A DNA stretch of 9,309 nt. Source: Xanthobacteraceae bacterium. GTDB taxonomy: Bacteria; Pseudomonadota; Alphaproteobacteria; Rhizobiales; Xanthobacteraceae. The stretch spans positions 1-9,309 of the forward strand of contig JASHYD010000776.1 in NCBI GenBank assembly GCA_030043175.1, read 5' to 3'. The position numbers and the translations under genes are program-made. Below are positions 1 through 5,035 of this stretch, in pieces. A model generated the notes under the pieces. The model was not told the origin of the DNA, made no database searches, and saw only the letters and a program-made list of their open reading frames with translations. Each line of letters starts with the position of its first letter. Position 1 is the first letter of the stretch.

Positions 1-114
1 CGGCCGGTCGGGATAGAGAGGTTCCTGCCCCGTCGCGTACAACGGTGCAGTGCAGAGCAATGCCGTCAGAACGGCCACAGCCCGCAAGACAAATCGGGCG
101 GCAATCAACCGCAT
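1..114 (-). CDS. Bug/TctC-family periplasmic solute-binding protein, N-terminal part only
   Basis: The minus strand opens with an ATG preceded by a clear AAGGAGAG ribosome-binding site. Its 38 codons give a basic n-region (MRLIAARFVLR), a hydrophobic core and a small-residue end, which is a Sec signal peptide. The next residues, QEPLYPDRP, are the typical mature start of Bug proteins (usually YP.RPV.. followed by a VP..PGG motif). Bug/TctC proteins are about 320-residue periplasmic receptors for carboxylates and other small organic molecules, often orphan or paired with a TctAB transporter. The gene leaves the window at its left edge, so ligand and integrity cannot be judged. It faces the same way as the broken Bug gene next to it. 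Confidence 0.75.
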   Translation of the reverse strand, partial: MRLIAARFVLRAVAVLTALLCTAPLYATGQEPLYPDRP

Positions 115-289
115 CGGAACGTCTCTCCTTCGTCGCTCCAGCAGTGCCCGGCGCAGCTCATGAGCGGCCGCATCCTATCAACGTCACAGGTGTTACAATT
201 CCCCGAATCGTATTGCGTGCCATACGCGTGACTGATGTTAAGCGCGGCAGAGGCGATTCGCATCGTTCCAAACCAGCCAAAATTGAAGC

Positions 290-331
290 CTACAACTGGA
301 AGGAATGCTTGCCGATATCGATGCCAATAGC
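290..331 (-). mobile_element. possible IS110-family transposase N-terminal scrap
   Basis: On the minus strand one frame reads AAIGIDIGKHSFQL followed by a TAG stop. IGIDIGK.SF resembles the first conserved (DEDD, RuvC-like) strand of IS110-family transposases as I remember it. It lies where homology to the Bug pseudogene stops. No further transposase sequence, terminal repeat or target duplication is visible, and the match is only about a dozen residues, so chance is a real alternative. Confidence 0.25.
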
Positions 332-374
332 GGCATGACCGTGACTGATTTGTTGGACGTGGCATGTTCCGCTT

Positions 375-735
375 GACACTGATGGGCGTGAAATTCTTCA
401 AGGGATCGTAACCGAGTTCGGGATTAGGCGCGACATCGATCGCGAGCGCCCGAGTCGCTGAGCCCCAGTACATGCCCAGGCAGGTTGCGCTGGCAGCACC
501 ATCTTGGCTGCAACTCTACGGCCTACACCCGGCAGGTTCTCGACAACAAATGATTTTCCGAACGCCTCAGACAACTTGTGCGCCAATAGGCGGGCCATCA
601 TTATCAGGATTGCCGCCCAGTGTCGCAGGCGGAATTGGCCGCACCGGCTCGGATGGATAAGTCGTATCCTGCGCCATGACAGCCGGCAACAGAAGCGACA
701 CAATGAGCGAGCATTGACAACCGCATCGCGGCCAT
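375..735 (-). pseudogene. broken Bug/TctC-family solute-binding protein
   Basis: The relic starts at an ATG at 735 with a GAGGAAG Shine-Dalgarno and is then readable only by changing frame. The first recognisable piece is MAQDTTYPSEPVR (signal-peptide end and mature start). A second frame gives ARLLAHKLSEAFGKSFVVEN (about 510-610), the usual first helix and strand of Bug proteins. A third frame gives LYWGSATRALAIDVAP and then ELGYDPLKNFTPISV (about 380-470). The order is collinear with an intact Bug protein, so at least two frameshifts have occurred. Recognisable homology stops near 375, after about a third of the normal length. It is not expected to make a functional receptor. Confidence 0.75.
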
Positions 736-783
736 GTCTTCCTCAAATTCCTTGTGCGTATCAGTGCGATTGTGCGATTTCAG

Positions 784-1959
784 TTATGCGGATCCCCACA
801 TTTCCTCCGCAAGTTCTACGACCAGTCGCAACTTTTGCTTCTGCACATCCGGAGTGATGGGGTTTCCCGTGTCGACGCTGGCAAATCCGCATTGCGGACT
901 GACAGCGAGACGATCGAGATCGACAAAGCGGGTTGCCTCGTCAATGCGGGCGCGCAACGCGTCCTTGTCTTCGACCTCCGCCGTCTTCGACGAGATCAAC
1001 CCAAGAATGACTGATTTGGTGCGCGGCACGAGACGCAGCGCAGTGAACGAGCCGGCCCGCGGCGAATCGTACTCCAGGAAATAAAACGGGATATTGAGGG
1101 CATTGAACAGCCGCTCGGCAATCGCATCGTAGCTGCCCTCGGCATGCCACTGGCCGGCGCGGTTGCCACGGCACAAATGCATCCCAATGCGCAACTCCTT
1201 CGGTGCCGCGCGCAATACCGCGTTGGTGACTGCAATATATCTGTCGATCAACCCCTCCCAGTCGTCGCCGCGCGCCGCCAAGGTCGCTTGCACCTCGGGA
1301 TCGCCGAATTTAGCGAAAGCGGTTTCGTCGATCTGCACATAGCGGCACCCGGCTTTCGCCAACGCCCCTAACTCGCTGGTGAAAGCCTCAACGATATCGC
1401 TCCAGAAGGTATCGGTGTCACGATAGGCATGTGCTTTCACCGCCTCATCGCCACCCCGAAAATGCAATGCACACGGTCCGGGGATGGTAATTTTAGGAAT
1501 GAGATCAGTGTTGGCGTTCAGGAACTTGAAATCAGCGACGTTGATCGGATGCGTCCAGCGCACGCGGCTCTTGATCAGCGCCATGGGCTGTTTGCCGCGC
1601 CGGCCGCTTTGGCCCTCGCCGTCGGCGCCCGAAATGGAAGCGCCATCCACCACGTCGATCGTGATATCCCCTAGCTGCTGGTAGAAAAAGCTATGATACG
1701 AGCGACGGCGGAATTCGCCGTCAGTCACAAAGCGGAAACCCAGCTGCCGTTGCAGGGCGACGGCGTCGCGAATGGAACGGTGTTCGGCTACCGTAAGCTC
1801 GCTTCGCACGATCTCGCCGTGGGCGAACCTCGCTCGTGCGTTGAGGAGCGCTTTAGGACGCAGCAGACTGCCGATGTGCTCGGCTCGGAACGGCGGCGAC
1901 TCATCTCGCCCTGTCGCTCGCGCAACGCTCTGTCGCAGTTCGGCCATCTCCCGGCTCAT
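784..1959 (-). CDS. MetE-like (cobalamin-independent methionine synthase C-terminal fold) protein
   Basis: This 391-residue protein resembles the stand-alone C-terminal catalytic domain of MetE, which transfers a methyl group from a folate to a thiol using zinc. Visible motifs are AEHIGSLLRP (26-35), the long conserved run FRFVTDGEFRRRSYHSFF (75-92), IPGPCALHFRGG (159-170) and QIDE (209-212). Candidate zinc ligands in the usual order are H261 and C263 (GMHLCRGN), E296 (FLEYD) and C357 (SPQCGF). True MetE has about 750 residues with a duplicated barrel; proteins of this size are common in alphaproteobacteria and often are not methionine synthases, so the substrate is open. The frame can be extended to a TTG at 2019, but that has no ribosome-binding site and the extra 20 residues are unlike the family. 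I chose the ATG at 1959, although its AGAGG lies only one base upstream. The stop is TAA at 784. Confidence 0.85.
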   Translation of the reverse strand: MSREMAELRQSVARATGRDESPPFRAEHIGSLLRPKALLNARARFAHGEIVRSELTVAEHRSIRDAVALQRQLGFRFVTDGEFRRRSYHSFFYQQLGDITIDVVDGASISGADGEGQSGRRGKQPMALIKSRVRWTHPINVADFKFLNANTDLIPKITIPGPCALHFRGGDEAVKAHAYRDTDTFWSDIVEAFTSELGALAKAGCRYVQIDETAFAKFGDPEVQATLAARGDDWEGLIDRYIAVTNAVLRAAPKELRIGMHLCRGNRAGQWHAEGSYDAIAERLFNALNIPFYFLEYDSPRAGSFTALRLVPRTKSVILGLISSKTAEVEDKDALRARIDEATRFVDLDRLAVSPQCGFASVDTGNPITPDVQKQKLRLVVELAEEMWGSA

Positions 1960-2040
1960 GCCTCTTGGTTGATAGTATACGGATTGTCGTTCGAGGTCAG
2001 CATTCAGCGCTGAGTGCAATTCTAAGTCTAAGCGAGAAAG

Positions 2041-2490
2041 TGGGAGGAAATCATTGATAGGCTGCTCGCCGTCGTTCTATCGCTGGGTCAGACCCCGACC
2101 CCTCGCTGGCGCAAGCGCAATGCCTGAAGGTCGTGTCGCAGCGCGGATTCTGGGACAGCTGCTTCGTCGAGTTCGCACAACGCAGGGGCTTCTTGAAGGG
2201 AGAATGTGGAGGCCTTCTACACAGACGGCGGCGCCGCGAGAGTGGATATGGTGATGTCCGCAAGCATCTGTCGGCATGTCGAACGGACTCTGGGCGCGCG
2301 ATAGGCCGCTACAGCAAGGGCGCGCCGCTGCGCGTCGTTTCGGCCGAGATGACCGGCGCGGCGATGCCTTCCGGTACGCTCACGCCGACAGCGGCATCAA
2401 ATCGCTGAAGGATGCCCGAGGCAAAGAGCATCGCCTTCTCCTCGCCGTGGGTCGGGGCAGCACCATGTGAGCCGGAACTGGATTAGGTGT
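2041..2490 (+). pseudogene. broken NMT1/SsuA-like ABC transporter substrate-binding protein
   Basis: A GGGAGGAA Shine-Dalgarno at 2042-2049 precedes an ATT where a start would be expected and a fragmentary signal peptide (DRLLAVVLSL). Homology then continues in shifting frames: AQCLKVVSQRGFWDSCFVEF, then ENVEAFYTDGGAARVDMVMS, then GRYSKGAPLRVVSAEMTGA, then ADSGIKSLKDARGK and finally IAFSSP. These are collinear with the N-terminal lobe of periplasmic proteins of the nitrate/taurine/thiamine-precursor class, which are about 320-340 residues. At least four frame changes and the lost start make it a pseudogene. It is interrupted near 2490, about a third of the way through, and nothing of the C-terminal lobe is seen before the convergent neighbour at 2563. 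Confidence 0.7.
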
Positions 2491-2562
2491 GAGGAACTCG
2501 ACCCGGTAGCTCGCCTCGTTACGAACAGCTGCAGAAATACACCGCTCGGGGCCGACGCATAC

Positions 2563-3105
2563 TCAGGATTGCGGCTCATAAGTGATCTTGACGATCTTTG
2601 AAAAACTCTTGGTCGCAGCGAGCTTCAGTTTTACGGCTTGGTCCTCGCGGAAGAAAGGCTTGCCGCGGCCAACCAAGACAGGATGGATTGCGACATCGAG
2701 CACGTCGAGCAGGCGATGCTTCAGCAAGGTCTCACCCAGGAGACCGTGTCCGAGAATGAGGAGATCGCCACCGTCCTGCTGCTTGAGCTTGGTCACCTCC
2801 GTCGCAACGTCGCCGCGGATGATGGTCGAGTTATTCCACTCGGCTGTCTTCAGCTTCGACGAAAAAACGTACTTTCGGATTGCATTGAGACGCGCAACAT
2901 AAGGCCGGGTCCCTTCGCTGCCGAGCGGCCATCTCTTCGACAATCTCTCGTATGTGGTCCGGCCCCACAGCATCGCGTCGCACGCTGCGAACAGACCTAG
3001 CCGGTCGCGGAGATAGGCGTCGTCCAGGTAATCCTGGAACGGAAAGGGATCGTCCAGCACAATGCCGTCTGCCGAAACCAGGCAATATTCGATGATCTTG
3101 CGCAT
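2563..3105 (-). CDS. RibD C-terminal / dihydrofolate reductase-like protein
   Basis: This 180-residue protein has the layout of the YyaP/YwjB-type 'dihydrofolate reductase family' (RibD_C fold, NADPH-dependent reductase). An N-terminal strand MRKIIEYCLVSADGIV leads to DAMLWGRTTYERLSKRW (43-59, with the GRTTYE nucleotide-binding motif), SSKL and IIRGDV (95-100), then DLLILGHGLLGETLLKHRLL (114-133) and IHPVLVGRGKPFF (140-152). Length and motifs are complete. The longer frame begins seven codons upstream at 3126, but the ATG at 3105 has AGAGGA five bases before it and gives the usual start. Substrates of these proteins are mostly unknown; they are commonly single genes under TetR- or MarR-type control. 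An imperfect inverted arm shared with the SDR gene lies 75 bp upstream. Confidence 0.85.
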   Translation of the reverse strand: MRKIIEYCLVSADGIVLDDPFPFQDYLDDAYLRDRLGLFAACDAMLWGRTTYERLSKRWPLGSEGTRPYVARLNAIRKYVFSSKLKTAEWNNSTIIRGDVATEVTKLKQQDGGDLLILGHGLLGETLLKHRLLDVLDVAIHPVLVGRGKPFFREDQAVKLKLAATKSFSKIVKITYEPQS

Positions 3106-3179
3106 CTTATTCCTCTGTGGAAACATGTTGAATCACACGGTCCTCTGCCGTGCACCGCCACGCCGCCTCTCGGCGCTAA

Positions 3180-3223
3180 GACGAGTCGCGACGGCAAAAC
3201 GGACCGGTCGCGCGAAAAAATAT
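3180..3223. repeat. left arm of imperfect 44-bp inverted repeat; possible operator/promoter
   Basis: Read on the minus strand, this arm matches the plus-strand sequence at 3469-3512 at most positions (shared cores TTTTTTCG, GGTCCGTTT or AGTCCGTTT, CGCCGTCGC and CGTCTT). It holds the palindrome GACCGGTC at 3202-3209, a half-site type common in TetR-family operators. It lies 75 bp upstream of the RibD/DHFR-like start at 3105, pointing toward that gene. Confidence 0.55.
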
Positions 3224-3468
3224 CGCTCCTCAAGCTTTATTAGCCTTGAACGGCGCCAAGCCGACCGGAGATTTTTGCGCCTAACAAGTCTGCACGACGC
3301 TCCGCTTGGCGCATCGCCCGGTGACGAATCTGAAAATTCAGGTCCCTTTTCATGGCCTAAAGATTGTAGCAAGTACGTTTGGCGAGCTCTCTTTAGTCGC
3401 TGGCGGCTTCGGGAGGTCAACGTCGTGGCGTCGGGCGTAACCCGAGAACCGGCTGCAATGGCGGAAAA
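3224..3468. other. non-coding core between the inverted arms
   Basis: I see no credible gene here. Reading frames across it in both directions lack a ribosome-binding site and recognisable motifs. It contains a 9-bp inverted repeat, GCGCCAAGC at 3253-3261 and GCTTGGCGC at 3304-3312, with GACCGG between the arms. It may be a divergent promoter region; the core shows no transposase remnant. Confidence 0.4.
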
Positions 3469-3512
3469 CAATTTTTTCGGTGCACCAGTCCGTTTCGCCG
3501 TCGCAGCGCGTC
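3469..3512. repeat. right arm of imperfect 44-bp inverted repeat; possible operator/promoter
   Basis: This is the partner of 3180-3223 in inverted orientation. Weaker similarity continues outward for about 15 bp (CGTCTTGG.. here, CGTCTTAG.. on the other strand at the left arm). It ends 75 bp upstream of the ATG of the SDR fragment at 3587, mirroring the left arm's distance from its own gene. Confidence 0.55.
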
Positions 3513-3586
3513 TTGGTGTCCGGAGGGACCGATCAGCTGATATGGCCGATCGATGGATCACCTCGGGCACAGAAAGGAACCGGATC

Positions 3587-3769
3587 ATGATGCTCAACGA
3601 CAAGGTTGCGGTGGTCTACGGAGCCGCAGGCGCGATCGGCGGCGCGGTCGCACACACTTTTGCGCGCGAGGGGGCTAAGTTATTTCTTACCGGGCGTGGG
3701 CGGACACCGGTCGAAGTGGTCGCCAAGAACATAGTGTCCGCCGGCGGGTACGCTGAAGCAAGTGTCTGA
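3587..3769 (+). pseudogene. short-chain dehydrogenase/reductase, N-terminal 60 residues only
   Basis: After an AAAGGA Shine-Dalgarno and a tandem ATGATG, the frame reads MMLNDKVAVVYGAAGAIGGA. This is the first strand of the SDR Rossmann fold, with a glycine-rich nucleotide-binding motif GAAGAIGG at about 12-19. LFLTGRGRTPVEVV, the second strand and dinucleotide-selecting turn, follows. A stop comes at residue 61, just after SAGGYAEAS, where an intact SDR (about 250 residues) would continue with the third strand and the catalytic Ser-Tyr-Lys region. The catalytic part is absent, so no enzyme is expected. The cut coincides with the start of a minus-strand LuxR-type fragment. What remains of the upstream region looks intact. 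Confidence 0.75.
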
Positions 3770-3852
3770 TCCCACCGCGACGGATCAAGCGCGCAGTCGT
3801 AGATCGACCCAATCAAGTCCGATAGGGCTTGAGGCGAAATTGCATCGGCCAT
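3757..3852 (-). pseudogene. N-terminal fragment of a LuxR-type transcriptional regulator
   Basis: From an ATG at 3852 the minus strand reads MADAISPQALSDLIGSIYDC and then ALDPSRWDQTLA. L..LIG.IYD.ALDP..W is the N-terminal signature I recall for a family of alphaproteobacterial LuxR regulators (about 370 residues with a C-terminal helix-turn-helix). After about 32 codons the reading enters sequence antisense to the SDR fragment, so the regulator is truncated. An in-frame GTG also lies two codons upstream. It is divergent from the leader and secreted-protein gene that start at 3861, with almost no gap, so an intact ancestor could have regulated that cassette. Confidence 0.55.
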
Positions 3853-3860
3853 GATCACCC

Positions 3861-4128
3861 CACACAGTTTTCACGTCCGAATGTCGGTAATAATATACCT
3901 AAAATAATCATCAGTATAACATTTTTTGCCCTTCCTCGGCCAAATGGCCGATAGGCGGGCCTTCGAGGCGATGGTATCTTATTAGCCAGCTGCCGGCGGG
4001 CGTGCCGATGCCCCCACATTTCAAGGCGGCGGGGAAGGCCCACGGCGGGCGATTGCCTTTTTGAAAATCTGTGTTTGATCCGGCGCGGGCGTCACGCCTT
4101 GCGCGATTGCATCTATGTGGAGGAAACA
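3861..4128 (+). ncRNA. repeated structured leader, copy 1 (candidate 5'-UTR RNA element)
   Basis: This sequence recurs in front of three other genes in the window. In order it holds an upstream palindrome and -10 (listed separately) and a TTCCTC at 3932-3937 complementary to the GAGGAA of the Shine-Dalgarno at 4120-4125. Next come hairpin CGGCC-AAAT-GGCCG (3937-3950), a GCC/GGC hairpin around CTTCG (3959-3969), hairpin GGGC-gtgccgat-GCCC (3998-4013), hairpin GCCC-ACGGC-GGGC (4038-4050), and a bulged stem 4083-4091 with 4095-4104 just before the ribosome-binding site. Pairing in the third and last stems is kept in other copies with different bases. It could be a cis-acting riboregulator; an alternative is a recombinational repeat with no RNA role. 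Confidence 0.6.
3877..3928 (+). promoter_or_regulatory. putative promoter and operator of leader copy 1
   Basis: The imperfect palindrome CCGAATGTCGG at 3877-3887 lies 27 bp before TATAAC at 3915-3920, a good -10. The matching -35 position (AATATA) is poor, which fits an activator-dependent promoter. The predicted transcription start falls in or at the end of the T6 tract at 3922-3927. The same order and spacing occur in copies 3 and 4. Confidence 0.5.
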
Positions 4129-4584
4129 ATGAAGCAATTCTGTCTAGGCGTCGTCGTTGCGGTCGGCTTGACGCTCCCGGCATTCGGCCAAGGCGTCGAT
4201 CCGTTGATCGGGACGTGGAAGATGAACGTCGGAAAATCGACAGCAGTCGGCTCCCAAGTTGATAAAAGTTCAACTCTAATTTATACGAAAGATGGCCACA
4301 ATATCATCAACAACTATGAAATCGTCGATGCCAAAAATCAGGTGATTAAAGGCCTGCTCAGTCATATCTACGACGGAAAGCCCCATCCAAGCACAGGCAA
4401 TCCTGATATTGACGCAACCACCTACACTCGGATGGGCAACACCATAAGTTGGGTTCGCTTGAAAAACGGCAAGCCGGTGGTGGTTGGACAAGGAGTAATT
4501 GACGGCAACACATATACCATAATTCAAGCCGGCATCACAAGTAATCAGCCAGTTTATTCGGTTACCGTGTATGATCGACAATAA
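4129..4584 (+). CDS. small secreted protein of the leader-linked family (member 1)
   Basis: The start ATG at 4129 follows GTGGAGGAAACA, a strong Shine-Dalgarno with five bases spacing; the in-frame upstream start at 4075 lies inside the leader hairpins and is rejected. The 151-residue product has a Sec signal peptide (MKQFCLGVVVAVGLTLPAFG, cleavage near residue 20) and a mature part starting QGVDPLIGTWKMNVGKST. The GTWK.N motif near the mature start, many alternating-hydrophobic segments and short length suggest a small beta-barrel, lipocalin-like, but I cannot assign a known family firmly. Features shared with the copy-3 protein include DG.PHPS, YTR.G.TI, a NGKPVVVG strand and a terminal V.DRQ. 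Function is unknown. A stem-loop at 4610-4676 follows the stop, so the gene may be monocistronic. Confidence 0.8.
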   Translation: MKQFCLGVVVAVGLTLPAFGQGVDPLIGTWKMNVGKSTAVGSQVDKSSTLIYTKDGHNIINNYEIVDAKNQVIKGLLSHIYDGKPHPSTGNPDIDATTYTRMGNTISWVRLKNGKPVVVGQGVIDGNTYTIIQAGITSNQPVYSVTVYDRQ

Positions 4585-4609
4585 AGAGGGAATCAAAAGT
4601 GAATTCGAC

Positions 4610-4676
4610 GGGGTGGCGGCGGTCGGCTGGGGCACCCCCCTCCCCCGAAGCGAACCCGGCGGTCGCCGGCCACCCC
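4610..4676 (+). terminator. stem-loop downstream of secreted protein 1
   Basis: GGGGTGGC at 4610-4617 pairs with GCCACCCC at 4669-4676, and GGCG at 4618-4621 with CGCC at 4664-4667 across a one-base bulge, giving a 12-bp GC stem with a loop of about 42 nt. It starts 26 bp after the stop codon. It lacks a real U-tract (only GTTTG follows), so it is a terminator candidate or an RNA-stabilising hairpin rather than a certain intrinsic terminator. Confidence 0.45.
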
Positions 4677-4713
4677 ACCGTTTGAAAAATGAGGGGGATA
4701 AATAACGACTAAC

Positions 4714-4746
4714 GCAGCTCCACCTTACAATTGAAATTGGAGCTGC
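4714..4746. repeat. perfect 9-bp inverted repeat at the break of leader copy 2
   Basis: GCAGCTCCA at 4714-4722 and TGGAGCTGC at 4738-4746 are exact inverted complements around a 15-bp AT-rich centre. The right arm overlaps the first bases (AGCTGCC at 4741) that are homologous to leader copy 1, so the hairpin marks where copy 2 lost its promoter half. Confidence 0.55.
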
Positions 4747-4875
4747 CAGCGGGGCGTGCCGATGTCCTGCGAATTAAAGGCGGCGATAAGGCCCACGGCG
4801 GGCAATTGCCTTTGAAAATCTGAGTTTGATCCAGCGGGCTTCACACCCGCGCATTGCACCTGTGTGAAGGTAACA
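4741..4875 (+). ncRNA. repeated structured leader, copy 2 (5'-truncated)
   Basis: Homology to copy 1 begins at AGCTGCC and continues to the start codon at 4876. The palindrome, -10, T-tract, TTCCTC and first two hairpins are missing. The retained hairpins are GCGGGGC-gtgccgat-GTCCTGC (4749-4770, all seven positions pair with two G-U), GCCC-ACGGC-GGGC (4791-4803) and GCGGG-cttcaca-CCCGC (4834-4850). The ribosome-binding region has decayed to GTGAAGGTAACA. It lies ahead of a frameshifted gene, so it is probably a relic. Confidence 0.6.
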
Positions 4876-5010
4876 ATGAAACAATTCTGTCTAGGCATCA
4901 TCGTCGCTGTCGGCCTGACGCTGCCGGCATTTGGCCAAGGCGTCGATCGGCTTATCGGGCTCGTGGAAGATGGACCTTGAGAAATCAACGGGTACCGTCC
5001 CGCTCAACAT
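4876..5010 (+). pseudogene. frameshifted, truncated secreted protein of the leader-linked family (member 2)
   Basis: The first 26 codons (MKQFCLGIIVAVGL, then TLPAFGQGVDRL) match members 1 and 4 almost residue for residue. After IGL the frame is wrong and stops at 4978-4980 (34 residues). Removing one base near 4960 restores IG.WKMDLEKSTG, the family's GTWK.N..KST motif, so a single-base insertion broke the gene. Homology ends a few codons later, with a stop at about 5012 in the restored frame. The next gene starts 25 bp on. No function is expected beyond a possible short secreted peptide. Confidence 0.75.
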
Positions 5011-5035
5011 CTGATACCTGACAGGGAGAGAAACA

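Noticed and set aside
3062..3586. Long plus-strand frame running from the RibD-like gene into the SDR start
   Set aside because: It is antisense to the RibD-like start, crosses both inverted arms and has no ribosome-binding site; the SDR begins at 3587 with its own Shine-Dalgarno.
3133..3603. 156-residue minus-strand ORF between the two reductase genes
   Set aside because: Its repeated TAKRTG-like pieces come from the two inverted DNA arms, and there is no recognisable domain or ribosome-binding site.
4599..4685. 28-codon GTG-start ORF with AGAGGG upstream, after secreted protein 1
   Set aside because: It coincides completely with the GC-rich stem-loop at 4610-4676 and its Pro/Ala/Arg-rich product shows no signal or motif; the hairpin explains it better.
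4821..4833. GAGTTTGATCC in leader copy 2 resembles the conserved 5' end of 16S rRNA
   Set aside because: The match is about 11 bases; surrounding sequence and the other leader copies (TGTTTGATCC, ATCTTTGATCG) show no rRNA similarity.
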